Both the position numbers and the translations under genes were made by a program. The notes below the pieces were generated by a model, which saw only the letters and a program-made list of their open reading frames with translations, made no database searches and was not told the origin of the DNA. DNA of 64,000 nucleotides from contig OZ022259.1 in NCBI GenBank assembly GCA_963978905.1, positions 32,155,994 to 32,219,993 of the forward strand, written 5' to 3'. Below are positions 45,188 to 58,023 of this stretch, piece after piece. How positions within the stretch are numbered: the first letter of the stretch is position 1; every line of letters begins with the position of its first letter. This stretch comes from Trichostrongylus colubriformis (Eukaryota > Nematoda > Chromadorea > Rhabditida > Trichostrongylidae).

Positions 45188-47173
45188 TTAACCGCCTTCC
45201 CACGTGACTTTCGGTGGTACCTCTGTAGATGCTTGCACTGCTTGATTAACAAACACTTTTTAGCATATGGATTTACGACGTCTTGCTTAAGGGCCCTATT
45301 CCGGGATTATTGGGGTATCACAGCTCATGCCGTCGTCAGATAGTTCGACCCACACACGACCCAGTAGGATGTACTTTTATCGAAGCGTGGATGTCAGTTC
45401 CTGGAGCGTATGGAGCCAGAGAGGCAAGCACAACTCCACCAGACAGCCCAGGCCCGACCACACCGAACGCGATTGTTGGCAATGGTGGCAACGGTAGCAG
45501 CAACGTAGCAAATGGGGCCTACGATTTGTGTGACAGGATAAGATAAGGAAGAGATTCCAGTAATGGAGGAATGCTCAAATGATCCAGCGGAAACTGATTC
45601 AAAGCCTCATTCTCCCGCACTAATCTCGTACAAACCCACATGCAAGGATGACTTATTTTGTCATTTTTGGGAGCTTTTTTCGGACTTTCTTTCCCTGCGT
45701 ATTCCTCAGCACCTCTAATTTCACAATTCAGCGCTATAACCCATTCGAAGTAATCCCAGAATGTTCCTTCGTGGTCATAATCCCTGAAAATGGACAGCAA
45801 CCGTAACGCTCTCGGACGTGTCCTAAAAACTATATTAGTGATGCAATAAAAAGTGCTTCAACTCAGTTCCTGGACACTCTAACCATACAACCGACCCTAT
45901 GAGGTAATCAGTCGGTACACAACACGTCCTGTTTCGATATATTGTAAGAACTCTCACAAACCGCTGAACTAATTTAGACTTCCAAATTGGTGGTTGTCTG
46001 TACAGGCATACGAGCAAGGGTGAACGGCCACTTCATCAACCAAGAATACAGTCTGAGTATTAGATGCTCAAAAAGAGAAAACAGCTGTTGCTTCCATGTC
46101 AGTAGCAACGATATGTTTCGCCTGCTGAACTGTCTGATCTTCGCAAGTGTTCAGCTTTCATGGAAGTACCATTTTGGCCAACCCGCTGCAGTGCGTATCA
46201 CGTTGCAGTACGAATGTACCATATGCTTATCTATTAGATTGCATCTACCGAAATCACATTATACACTACTACCGTATGATGTTCTCATTACTTTGCAAGG
46301 AGCAAATCACGAGTTGCTGTGCATTCGAACTATCTTCGTATATTTCTGCAACTGAGAGCAGAGCACACAGACTGCTGTAGCGAAACACAAACGGGTCACA
46401 TTGGATGCGTTGAAATGTACCGAGATACAGAAGGAAAATCCTTTGCTCCACATATCCCGAAATCAGATCAGTCAAAGTAGTGCACCGTTATCCTCTGCAA
46501 GCAAATGATGTGCATTGCTCCACTTCCTCTTCTTCAGGGATTTCCCTATGAATGGGAGTTTTTGACATTCATCGGGAAAGAATCTAAGCATTTCAAATCA
46601 ATAATAATTCCTTTTGACTAAATACACGACGTGACCGAAACAACTCATAAGAGCAGCAGTTTCGTAGTTTTTGTTTTAGTTACACTGCTCACAAAATTGT
46701 AATTGAAAAAGATAATGGTGCAGCGTATGAAACTCCGTTGCTTTTTTCAACTTTAGGTGGAAATTCACTCAAAAGTAGAATAAATATCAAAGCTTGTGTA
46801 TTATGTAATATACCTTGTACATTAATGTTGTATTGAGAGCCCACCCCACCTCACTGCTTAGCTATTAAGATACTACACCGTTCAATGGAAGCGCTGTGGA
46901 AGGGAAAATATGAAAGGGAAAGCTCACCCACATAAATAATTATTAGGGAAAACTAGATAACACTCTCGTTACCATAACATGATCATAGTAAGTCGTCCTC
47001 GATTAAGCCATGATCACTATCATATCGAGTACCATCGATGTAGTCACTAAGCTTCTTAAAATATTAGGTGAGGGTTTATCGAGTCGATTGGTCAACTTCT
47101 GCCCCACAAAATCTTTTGAAGAGTACGCCACGCACAAATTTGAGTAAAGAACGGTTACATATCAAAAATATTA
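45188..47173. other. Right-copy sequence between foldback and mariner
   Basis: Counterpart of 3,559-5,544. It holds the candidate exon at 45,638-45,781. On the minus strand at about 45,960-46,130 is an open stretch with LLLTWKQQLFSLFEHLILRL, identical in both copies, that could be a terminal exon but has no recognised domain. The 122-aa plus frame at 45,987-46,355 overlaps it. Confidence 0.35.
45638..45781 (-). CDS. Candidate exon of an unidentified gene (right copy)
   Basis: Counterpart of 4,008-4,151. The acceptor TTTTCAG is replaced by the closely similar CATTTTCAG context, and the frame stays open. The donor position reads GTGGGT instead of GTGAGT, so the frame runs on to 45,519. Substitutions relative to the left copy include a Lys-to-Glu change (DHKG versus DHEG) and Ser-to-Asn. 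No function can be proposed. Confidence 0.25.
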
Positions 47174-47649
47174 GGGTGTCCACGAAGTTCGTTGGCCATT
47201 CGTTTTTTCCAGAGCTTGTAAAGATAACTCACCAAGTTGAACTTAGCGGTCCATGATATAATCTCCATACATACCCAGCACCCTTCGCCAGCGAACGGGT
47301 AGAGAGGCATCTCGATCCTCTGATTTTTTTCTTCGATGCCATAGTTTCCATTGGTGAAGCGAGTCCACCATTTTGACACTCAGTTCTTAGAAGGGGTGTT
47401 ATCACCAAACTGCTGATTCCTGGTCATGGCCTGACGTCTGGAGATACCCAGGTTGTAGTAGTAGTGGTGACTATCACTCATCTTCACTGCTTTATTGTGG
47501 GAAGAGCAGGAAAGGAAATTGAAAGCTAGCGAGTTCAGAAGATAGCCCATCGCGAGTACTTTCAGTATTGCGAAATCATTATGCATAATCATAACGCGTT
47601 GCGTAACGCGACGCTGTTTACAAATGGCCAACGAACTTTGTGGACCCCC
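47174..47649 (-). mobile_element. Internally deleted mariner-like element (right copy)
   Basis: This is the same insertion as 5,545-6,394, with TA flanks at 47,172-47,173 and 47,650-47,651. About 386 bp of transposase sequence is missing: the sequence jumps from CTCGATCCTC directly to TGATTTTTTTC. The terminal repeats are retained, giving a 476-bp MITE-like derivative. Sharing the site with the left copy shows that the insertion preceded the segmental duplication. Confidence 0.8.
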
Positions 47650-50052
47650 TAATAAATCAGTTTCGGACCAGAAGAAGCTGCTGAGCTTGTCGCACACTGT
47701 TACATGTTTAAATGTTGTCCTCGCGATTTCTTTGACCCAGTCTTCTGTTTCATGTTTCATAGAATTTAATCTATGACGATTCGAAGTGCGGCAATTTGAT
47801 TCTTATTCAATTTTTTCAGTTGACTTCTACACCATACTACCTGACCTACCATGGAACTTATGACCTCATTAGGTTGCATGGAAGGATCGTGAAAATAAGT
47901 TAGCATTTTACTCAAAGGCATATTCCACGATTACCTTGAGTGGGTTTAAGCGCTAAACTATGAAATCAGAGATGCAGGGGAACACGCTGACAAAGAAGAA
48001 TCCGAAAAAAGTCTCCGAAAAGGGCAAAAATTAGGCCTCCTGTCATCTGGCCTTGAACGAGATTACCGCGTGAAAACAAGCCTTTGAATCAGTTCCCGCT
48101 GGCTGGTATCAGAAGGAACTTAAGATATCACCTGCTTCCTCATGTCAACGTCTCCTTTATCACTGGCATCTCTTCCTTATCCTATATTATCACACAAACC
48201 TCACTTGCCACGTTGTTGCCATCATTGCCACCGTCATTGCCAACGATCACGTACGGGATGGGCGCGCCCGAGCTCTAGGGTGCGGTCGAGCTGGCTTCAA
48301 GAGCTCCGCGCGGTGCGATGACTCATCATCGCGCTTCGGTATGTGCACAGGCCCCCTGCACGTTTGGGGAACTATTAGGTCATGTGAAAGGACTGCGATG
48401 TTTTCCTAATCCTGGAATGTGCCTTTAAAGGCAATGATGGGGGTATTTCGGGCCGAATGTGGAAGGATCATAAAGTATGAAGGTCGATGTGCTCAATAGT
48501 ACGGAAGTGAAGAAGTAACCAAATGAAACGGAAAAAAACCGAGAAGTAAAATATCTCCCGTAAAATATCCCCTTTATTTTAAAAATGGGCGGATCGCCCG
48601 GAAGAAAAGGGGCGAGCCGCCATGAAGCAAGTGGTAGCTGATGGAGAAGATGGCTCTTCTCATCGAAATTTTCGCCACATATAGTCTTTTTAGATTCATA
48701 GCTTTCATTTGCGTGACCCCCTTAAGGAGTTCCCATTACTCACATCACCCTTATTACTGAAAAATTCCATTGTATACTGTCCAGTCACCATGAGAATCTG
48801 AATTCTCCGTTCTCTGACCACTCTTATGTTGTCTTTGTTTACTTTCAGCTCTATAGACTCTAGTTTTTTTGTTAAATCGGGTCATGAAGGTAGAACGCGT
48901 GGAATTACCAGAAACTGGTAAAATAAGGAGGGTGGTATGGGAACCATTTTGAAGCCATAAGTTTACGAAATTCCCCTCATGAGAATGGAGAAACGACGCC
49001 CTAACTGGTAGCATTTGGTTCTCAGGTACTTGCAAGGCTAACAAAAAGAGACTGTCCACACTCGCTCATATCAGTCAGTAGGGAAAACGTGACTGCAAGA
49101 TTGCCGGGCGTCGTTTACCATGCTGACACAGTATGCAGTCAGAATGCTTTCACATCAAAAACAAATTCAAAGCAGTCGCAAGATTGATCCAAGACGGGAA
49201 TTTTCCATTCAACCCATCCCGTTGTGAACCCCTGATCGAAATCTTTATTGCAAAAATTCTATTGATTTTGATATTTTTGATTTTTGATAACTGCTGCTTA
49301 TCGCCGCAGCTCGCGATGCGAAAGTTAATTAAAAATAAAAATTAATTGAAATTTAAATTTAAAATTCATTATAAAACTCTGTTATATATTATTCTATATA
49401 AACTCTATTATAAAAATCTTCAATATAAAGATTGATTTATTTATAAATTATGGAATCAATCTGTACCTGTGATCATAAAAATATGGAAAAAGGGAGATCT
49501 CAAATTAGCTGATCTCGCCGTGAAGATAACGTATAGAATACACAAGTAGTGTATGATTACAGTTATAGACAAAATAAACTGGGCATCGACAATTGGACCT
49601 TCCATCTTCACCATTATGAAGTGCACTGCAAAATATAACATCAAATTCACTGTTGAACGCGCAGCTGACTTGTGCGAGGAATTACTTCGTTGTAAACGAA
49701 CGCTAAACTGCAGCCGTCGACCGCAATTAATTACAATGTTCTGGAGGAGAGAACTGTAGGAGAAATGGTCGCTATGGAAAATTAGGCCTGAGAAGAAAGA
49801 GACACGTAGCTGCTGAATAAAGACTAGCGACAGCATGTGGACCCTTCCTTGCTTCCGACAAGTAAGCACACCATGTGCTGTGCATGCCTATATTATATCG
49901 CAGATTCAAGTGAATCTGCACGACGAATAAGCCGGAAAACGTGCATCATAAAATAGGAGAGCGTGAACGTACAAAGATAGTGCACAAGTCTCGCAACATT
50001 TTGAAAATTGATCGTGTTCTATTACTCTCGAGCTTCACTAAGTATTAGAGGA

Positions 50053-50470
50053 ATCGTGCACGAAAAAATGAGTTTCTCTGTTACCCATATATCTATGTTG
50101 TATTTGCATAAAAAGGCCGCATGCAAAGTTTCACGTTAAAAAGTGACAAGCCGACTAAGATATAGCACGAAGTGATGACTGGGGGAGTGTGGCCTCAGAG
50201 TAAATGCCTGCCGCGGTCGAAGACGAAGAGTGGTGCTGTTCACGTAGCCTTCTGCTCCCACTATGCGTCTGCGGCTGCTGCATACGGTGGGGGGGGGGTG
50301 GTGGGGCACTCACTCTGGAGTCGCGCCCCCTTGGACTCAACTTTGAGTCCCTGTATCTTAACTAACAATAAGGATTCTCACTTTCTGCGTGAAACTTTGC
50401 ATGAGACCTCACTGGGTAAATACAACATAAACATGTGGGTAACAGAGAAACTGATTTTTCCGTGCACGAT
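50053..50470. repeat. MITE-like foldback element (right copy)
   Basis: Counterpart of 8,825-9,238 with the same ~95-bp inverted arms. The central G run is shorter and interrupted (50,287-50,303), the expected site of slippage differences. Confidence 0.7.
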
Positions 50471-51366
50471 CCCTAAAGCTAACATATTGAGTTAGATCAT
50501 GCTCCATTGATTATCTGATATGTATATGTTGTGATCTTCCCACACTGCAGCAAGAATCGACGCAAATTTAAAATCCCACAATTGGGCTTATAATTTGTTA
50601 CAAGGGACGTCGGTATGCCTAGTTGAATAAGATATTTATACTGCACTCACTATTAACACTGTTTATTGTCCTAGTCTTGCTGCACCATTAGTTTAGAATC
50701 AAAAGACACATACCCTTTTCCCCGCCTGCTCACAGTGAATCCACTCCTACCGACAAGAATAATAGTGGAGACTCAACAGCGAATTCAAAATTTACCACGT
50801 GATATGTAACAGCAATATTTACTGCACTTATACGACAATTGCGGAGCTCTCAATTGATCTTAGGTTTCAGAAACTGTAACAGCTTGGGAACCTTAGAAGC
50901 TCAGGCATTCTGACTAAACAGCAACATGAAATAATCGTGAATCTTTTTTGTACTGTTCTTGATTGGCGAAGAGCTTGTGAGAAACTACAAATCAATGAAA
51001 TAGGGTGCTCTATGTAAGAGAGGATAGCTCTGGTGGTAGAGAGTCGTCTGACCGTGTGACAATAGCTTTTGAGGACATCGCTATTCGCTAGAATGAAGTA
51101 CCACAAATAGAGCTGTACCATCCGATGCTACCGTCACAACTTGTTTCTGTGCTAAGTAACTGCAGAAACTGTCTAACAGTACTTTTAGTCTTTTCCGGAG
51201 TGAATTATTTGTCTACTCTCATGGTCAGGAATTTGAGCATACTGCAGAGATAATATGGAACAAAAACAAAGGGGCAAGCTGTGAAGTTCTGCTCCATCTT
51301 GCGCCTTCCTTCAGGGCCTTACTTGTTAGCCAAAAAGCAAGACTTTTGATATCATGCTGCACTCTA

Positions 51367-53620
51367 AATGTGTATACATGAGTTCTTCTAGACGTATCAT
51401 GTGAACCGTCGAGGCATTGGGCATCTGTTCACTGGTTGTAGGTGAGAGATTGATGCCAATGATTATCATACAGCTCAGATTCATCTAATTTGATTTTCCG
51501 GATTTGAGGCAAAAAGTAAATGTTGTATGTGTTGCAAGCGTTATGCACCAGCCTAATAATAACAACCGCCATCGTTCTCAATGAGAACCTCTTGATTGTA
51601 CATACGTGTAAGCGTAGGAGCTTGCTTGTGGGTACGGTTGGAAAGACCTTCCTCCCCAACCACTTAAGCGTTCATTCCATACGATTGCCTGGTTAAGAGA
51701 GCGAAGATGGACATACTAATGGTGGTGCGGAGGCTCTGAACACGAAGAGTCCGCGTTGGCGCTGAAGGACAAGCCCTAAGCGAATCAGCATTGCCTCACG
51801 CACTCTCGTATTACCCCCTTTAAAGTCTCCTTCTCCCCCACTACTATTACGTCTACTTTTATTTTGAGGGCAGACCGATCATGTACAATGTTACAGCTTG
51901 TATTTGTGAAGGCCACGGAAAAATGATCAATTGAGACTCGGTAGAAATAGTTTTTTATCTACTACAAAATCCAGGACGCTGCTACAATATTTAAGTACCT
52001 AAAGCGCACACGCAGGCGCTGGCTTCAAAGAATCGTAGATGGAGGAAAATGAGGAAACTGTGGTTTGTGGATTGTATAAAAGCGGGTAGCAATTAGAGTT
52101 GGAGTCGTACGAGATATAAACACAGAAACTTCACAGTTGACAGAGGATAGAGAACGAACGAGAGGAGAATCGTTTTTAATGGGTTTCAATGTTACGATGG
52201 TATTGGCTATGAAATAGCGGTTTAATAAAAACTTCTTCTCAGTTCTGGTAAACTGATGGTGTACAAAGCCTCGCGGACATGCGCTTTTCACCTTTCTTTC
52301 CCTGCTACGCGCGCTTCTGCTTACCGCGTCAGGTTTTTGCACCTAATGCAAGCCCAGGGCTCGATGCTTAAAAGGAAGTCATACACACTCATACACACTC
52401 AGTCATACACACCTTGATTTATGAATCTCGTGCAACCTCCCACTCGAACACTCAGTACTAAACCTACATAACTCTTCACAGTAGTAAATTAGAAGCCACT
52501 TCCGTCCTAGCATACTTTTAACAATCTTTCATTTTCGCAGAACCAGATGAGTTCGCAGAGAACTCTCAATGGCGTTACTTTATTAGTGACCTCCATAGTT
52601 GTCCTAGCGATGATCCTACTTTGGAAAACTTTTTTATATTAATTTCTATTATGTGACGTAGTTCATGCCTTTTCCCCAATCGATTATCCAAACTTTGAGC
52701 ATTGCCCGGGAGGTTAACTGGGTTTCCCATACCTTGAGGTCCTGATACTTGTGCTATATTTGATTATGGATATGAGTTACGATCCGAAATCCCATACAGC
52801 CTCTTCTCAAATGTTTCAAAGACAACCAGTAGGGGTTTCTCGCAAACAAAATTCAAGCAGTCACAAGGAGTGCACGAAAGTGAGGATGAGACTGCTTCGC
52901 CGAAAGTCTCGAAACCAGTCGTAGCGAAGAAGGGAGTTCGCTCAGGCACAGGAAGAATACGTGCTACGAAGGCAGATCGATCAAGTAAATGCTTGCTATA
53001 CTTGCTAGATACTGACGATGTCTGCTCCCTCGAAGGAAGATCGGCATAGAAGGGGCTGACTTAGGACCTAGGATAAAACGTCTTCCGCTAGAAATATGGA
53101 GCTCATTTCTCTGACGCGTGTTCCAAAATAGCTTGTGTGATGGAAGACACTATTTCGTGCGTGAAGATTTGCGCCAGCATTGCTTGCAAACAGTTGGTCG
53201 ATATCAGCAGACCCAATATATGAATCCCTCAACTACCCAGTGTGGACAGACTTTGGCAAGGTTGTGAAGGCGCGATGGAAGCGCGGTTTCTGCTGAATTT
53301 AAGTGACGCCATAAGTGAACTTGGCTGAAGTTCCCGATTCTGGTCGTGCAGAAGGCTGTTTCGGATTTGGGGATATGTTTCGGATTTGGAGATACTGTGA
53401 GGTATGTCCTCGAACTTGCGGTTGAAAACCCCTGAAAATTTTCTAAAAATCACTAATGTTTGAAAGTGGAGGGGGAACCTTTTTGGCTGCCACCCTCTTT
53501 ACTTATTACATGTAAGTTAGATGTGCAGCATTCAGCATTCTGCAGAAAACGAAACTGATTATTAATCTTGACTTGTTGATAGACCATATCCTATACATAT
53601 ATATAAAGCAGGAGTTCGGC
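51367..53620. other. Unique sequence right of the duplication; one possible exon
   Basis: No database-recognisable gene. At 52,738-53,049 there is a 104-codon open stretch on the plus strand without an ATG, with polar composition (ESEDETASPKVSKPVVAKKG) and a possible donor (CAA|GTAAATGC) at about 52,980, compatible with an internal exon. The frames at 51,429-51,659 and 52,025-52,342 (minus) have no domains. A small CATACACACT tandem lies at 52,380-52,412. Confidence 0.35.
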
Positions 53621-53689
53621 GTGTTTGTGTGTGTGTGTGCGTGTCCGTCCGCCTGTTACATGCACTCTTAGTTCAACCAGAAGTTTGGT

Positions 53690-56430
53690 GTTTTTGTGTG
53701 ACTGTGTGTTTGTCGACAATGCACTTTAGTTCAACTGCGGCGTGAGAGTTAGGGCAAGTTAGGAGTGTGTAGGGGTTGACCAAAGTGCACGAAGATCATA
53801 ACAAGAAGATCGTATGAACTAAACCTAGCACCGCCCATCGTGGCCGGGGCTTGCGCAGAAATAATGCTCAAAATGTCGGGTAAATTAGCCCCGTCCTCCA
53901 GAGGCGGGGCTTGCGTCGAATTTGATGGGTGCTCGAATTTAAGTCTTCACTTGGGTTCCAAAAATCGGGAAGGTCAGGAATGGGTCTGTTGAGGTCGTGC
54001 AAGTAAGGACTGGATAGGGATACCAAAACGTAGGCACACAACAAAAAATTAGGAATGGGTCTGATGTAGAAATTGATGGGCGCTCGAATTCAAATCTTCC
54101 CATGGGTTCCAAAAATCGGGAAGGTCAGGAATTGAACTGTTGAGGTCGCGCAAGTAAGGATTGGGTAGGGACTGACCAATGCGTAGAGGGCACACAACAA
54201 AAAATTAGGAACGGGCCTGGAGAGGTCGGGCAAGTTAAGATTATGTATGGTCCAACCCATGTGTACGAAGTACATACGTTCTAAAACTAGCCCCGTCCAC
54301 CAGCGGCGGGGCTTGCGACGAAATTGATGGGTGCTCGAATTTAAGTCCTCGCTTGAGTTCCAAAAATCGGTAAGGACAGGAATGGGTCAGTTGAGATCGT
54401 GCAAGCGAGGACTGGGTAGGGACTGATCAAAGTGTAAGGAGCACACAACAAGCAAGTTAGGAACGGGTCTGATGCCGAAACTGATGGGCGCTAGAATTCA
54501 AATCTTCATATGGGTTCCAAAAATCTGGAAGGTCAGGAATGGGTCTGTTGAGATCGCGCAAGAAAAGACTGGGTAGGGACTACCAAAGCGTAGGGAGCTC
54601 ACAACAAGCAAGTTAGGAACGGGTCTGATGCCGAAACTGATGGGCGCTAGAATTCAAATCTTCATATGGGTTCCAAAAATCGGGAAGCTCAGGAATGGAT
54701 CTGTTGAGATCGCGCAAGAAAGGACTGGGTAGGGACTACCAAAGCGTAGGGAGCTCACAACAAGCAAGTTAGGAACGGGTCTGATGCCGAAACTGATGGG
54801 CGCTAGAATTCAAATCTTCATATGGGTTCCAAAAATCGGGAAGGTCAGGAATGGGTCTGTTGAGGTCGCGCAAGTAAGGACTGGGTTGGGACTGACCAAA
54901 GTGTAGGAAGCACACAACGATCAAAGTGTAGTGAGCACACAACAAAAAATTAGGAACGGGTCTGATGCCGAAATTGATGGGTGCTCGAACTTAAGTCTTC
55001 ACTTGGGTTCCAAAAATCGGATAGATTAGGAAAGGGTCTGTTGAGGTCGTGCAAGCGAGGACTGGGTAGGGACTGATCAAAGTGTAAGGAGCACACAACA
55101 AGCAAGTTAGGAACGGGTCTGATGCCGAAACTGATGAGTGCTCGAGTTCAAATCTTCACATGGGTTTCAAAAATCAGGAAGGTCAGGAATGGGTCTGTTG
55201 AGATCGCGCAAGAAAGGACTGGGTAGGGACTACCAAAGCGTAGGGAGCTCACAACAAGCAAGTTAGGAACGGGTCTGATGCCGAAACTGATGGGCGCTAG
55301 AATTCAAATCTTCATATGGGTTCCAAAAATCGGGAAGGTCAGGAATGGGTCTGTTGAGGTCGCGCAAGTAAGGACTGGGTTGGGACTGACCAAAGTGTAG
55401 GAAGCACACAACGATCAAAGTGTAGTGAGCACACAACAAAAAATTAGGAACGGGTCTGATGCCGAAATTGATGGGTGCTCGAACTTAAGTCTTCACTTGG
55501 GTTCCAAAAATCGGATAGATTAGGAAAGGGTCTGTTGAGGTCGTGCAAGCGAGGACTGGGTAGGGACTGATCAAAGTGTAAGGAGCACACAACAAGCAAG
55601 TTAGGAACGGGTCTGATGCCGAAACTGATGAGTGCTCGAGTTCAAATCTTCACATGGGTTTCAAAAATCAGGAAGGTCAGGAATGGGTCTGTTGAGATCG
55701 CGCAAGAAAAGACTGGGTAGGGACTACCAAAGCGTAGGGAGCTCACAACAAGCAAGTTAGGAACGGGTCTGATGCCGAAACTGATGGGCGCTAGAATTCA
55801 AATCTCCATATGGGTTCCAAAAATTGGGAAGGTCAGGAATGGGTCTGTTGAGATCGCGCAAGAAAGGACTGGGTAGGGACTACCAAAGCGTAGGGAGCTC
55901 ACCACAAGCAAGTTAGGAACGGGTCTGATGCCGAAACTGATGGGCGCTCGAGTTCGAATCTTCACATGGGTTTCAAAAATCAGGAAGGTCAGGAATGGGT
56001 CTGTTGAGATCGCGCAAGAAAGGACTGGGTAGGGACTACCAAAGCGTAGGGAGCTCACCACAAGCAAGTTAGGAACGGGTCTGATGCCGAAATTGATGGG
56101 CGCTAGAATTCAAATCTTCATATGGGTTCCAAAAATTGGGAAGGTCAGGATGGGTCTGTTGAGATCGCGCAAGAAGGGACTGGGTAGGGACTACCAAAGC
56201 GTAGGGAGCTCACAACAAGCAAGTTAGGAACGGGTCTGATGCCGAAACTGATGGGCGCTAGAATTCAAATCTTCATATGGGTTCCAAAAATCGGGAAGAT
56301 TAGGAAAGGGTCTGTTGAGGTCGTGCAAGAAAGGACTGGGTAAGGACTACCAAAGCGTAGGGAGAACACAACAAACAAATTAGGGACGGGCCTGGAGAGG
56401 TCGGGCAAGTTAGAATTGTGTGGGACACAA
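53690..56430. repeat. Satellite array, 156-bp monomer with 494-bp higher-order period
   Basis: The marker TGGGTTCCAAAAAT recurs at 54,511, 54,667, 54,823, 55,317, 55,811, 56,123 and variant forms elsewhere. The basic spacing is 155-157 bp. A 25-bp insertion (GATCAAAGTGTAGTGAGCAC...) lengthens one unit to 181 bp, and the block 156+181+157 = 494 bp is repeated (54,823 to 55,317 to 55,811). The left edge is more diverged and includes GCCCCGTCC...GGCGGGGCTTGCG palindromes (about 53,889 and 54,292). The last unit ends near 56,400 with the GGGCCTGGAGAGGTCGGGCAAG variant also seen at 54,210. Frames in it (for example 55,798-56,067) are translations of the repeat. Confidence 0.95.
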
Positions 56431-56961
56431 TTTCTAGGCCTGGCTCTTATTCTAAATAATATTACTACCATATTCACTAAGTAGCTGTTTGTCCTCGGTT
56501 AAAATTGGAAAGCGATGTGTTATACAGGTGTACTCTCGGCATTCAGTTAAGGCCAACCTTTCTTCTACAACTGATACATGCATGTCCTCTCGAAGCTTTT
56601 AATCTCCTAAAGTCAACTACTACGGAGCCCCTCCGAGTTCACGAAGAGACACATCCAACTGCTGCCGCTCTTCTTAATGTGCTTGCCCCTCTTCGATTGT
56701 GCCTTACACACTAGGATTACCGGTGAGAAAGGGGTCTTATTTATTTCTCGGATTTTTTTGACCGTTCCGCTCCATCTTCCCTACTTTTAGACTAATAGAT
56801 GCTTCAGTTTCTTTTTGTATTCGGAATATTTGTATTTTGAACCCTGCCATTTTTTGAAGGAGATCTGCCTTCAGTGGGCAGGGGTTATAGGGGTGTGGTG
56901 TCCCTTGGTTTCGATCAAAGCCGATGATAGTTAGAGGTTTGCTTACAAATATACAAGCCGC
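56431..56961. other. Spacer between satellite and hairpin cluster
   Basis: Mixed A+T-rich sequence with a 69-aa plus frame (56,505-56,714) lacking any known domain. Nothing else was recognised. Confidence 0.4.
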
Positions 56962-57186
56962 ATATTATCCATAATATCAGGGCCTATGCCTGCCGCGATG
57001 CGCGCGGAGCGCGCATGCGAAAGTCGGCTCGCCGCTCCAGCGGCGAGCCGAAAGTCGCTCCTCGCTACAAAGCCAGAAAACCGCAGAGCCTCCTGCCGGG
57101 GCGGCGAAGCCGCCCCTACGAGGATTGGCCGGCGAAGCCGGCCAATCCGAGTCAAGGAGGGTTGGCCGGCGTCAGCCGGCCAACCC
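56962..57186. repeat. Cluster of six perfect short-loop hairpins
   Basis: In 225 bp: ATATTAT-CC-ATAATAT (56,962-56,977); ATGCGCGC-GGA-GCGCGCAT (56,998-57,016); CGGCTCGCCGCT-CC-AGCGGCGAGCCG (57,025-57,050); GGGGCGGC-GAA-GCCGCCCC (57,098-57,116); GGATTGGCCGGC-GAA-GCCGGCCAATCC (57,122-57,148); GGGTTGGCCGGC-GTCA-GCCGGCCAACCC (57,159-57,186). All stems are perfect, the loops are 2-4 nt and the G+C content is far above the flanks. The overlapping ORFs on both strands reflect the absence of A+T-rich stops. Confidence 0.95.
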
Positions 57187-58023
57187 GACTGGTAAGCTTA
57201 TAAACCCCACAAGTTGAGTATATACTTACTGAGGTTATGGAGTTAATCGGCGTATAGCTGATTCTCGCACCTGGTCAATTACTTTTCCGCACATGAAGTG
57301 CGGAGTATTCACACGGGATGTGAAGTGGGTCATTCGCACCAATGTGTACTCACCCAGCAGCATTGTAGAAGAGATAATACCGGGATTTCGGACTCCAAAG
57401 GTATCAAATGCTCAAGGACAATGTGCACAGTAAATGGCGCGAAGAATGTAGCAAAGTGCTCTCACCATCGACCATTCCTTGATTGTAGATAGGCCACCAT
57501 GATGTTAGTCGTACATAAGGGCATAAGCGAAAGTATAAATTTTTATCAAAATGTGAACGTGTTGACCGTGAACACGATGGCATGTGAATAAAGTGTAAGG
57601 GGGAACAAGGTGCATTAGAAACTACCGCCCAAGTGGCAATCAGTAATTGTATTGTTCGTGTACTCAGTTTCTAATTATTCAATTAGTGTTCTGCGGCTAA
57701 CTAATGAAAATATCTCGAGATTCTCCTATTCAGTGTCGGTGAGTATATCAATAACCGCTCCAATAAGATCACCCGCAATAGGCATGGCGTGGCGATTTTG
57801 GGTTCTGGTTGGTTGGTGACCAAGGGATAACTATGCGCGCGTGTAACAAAGGCTTTATTTATACGTTACGTACAAGAACTTCAGTAATGCATTTCACTGG
57901 GTATTTATATAGGATAATGCAGGCGGACCTATAACTTGATATCTAGTTGATTTTTGGGATAATTACTAGCAAGCATGAAAGGAAGTCCGCGTTTGAGGGT
58001 GACTACTTCATAGCGCTCTGGGA
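57187..58023. other. Unassigned sequence
   Basis: No gene or repeat recognised. A 64-aa plus frame at 57,298-57,492 has no domain. Confidence 0.4.

Larger units (their letters stand above)
41575..51366. repeat. Segmental duplication, right copy
   Basis: This is the direct repeat partner of 1-10,138. It carries the same chemoreceptor exons, the same foldback with TGACGTCA sites (44,480-45,187), the same but internally deleted mariner-like element (47,174-47,649) and the same MITE-like foldback (50,053-50,470). The sequence left of 41,575 supplies one further chemoreceptor exon; its left-copy equivalent would lie upstream of the window. Homology ends at 51,366. Confidence 0.95.

Noticed and set aside
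53690..56430. Spacing of the repeats considered as a CRISPR array
   Set aside because: The whole 156-bp unit repeats without unique spacers and the context is a eukaryotic satellite.
56986..57203. Three overlapping ORFs in the hairpin cluster
   Set aside because: Open only because of the high G+C palindromes; the products are repetitive and lack domains.
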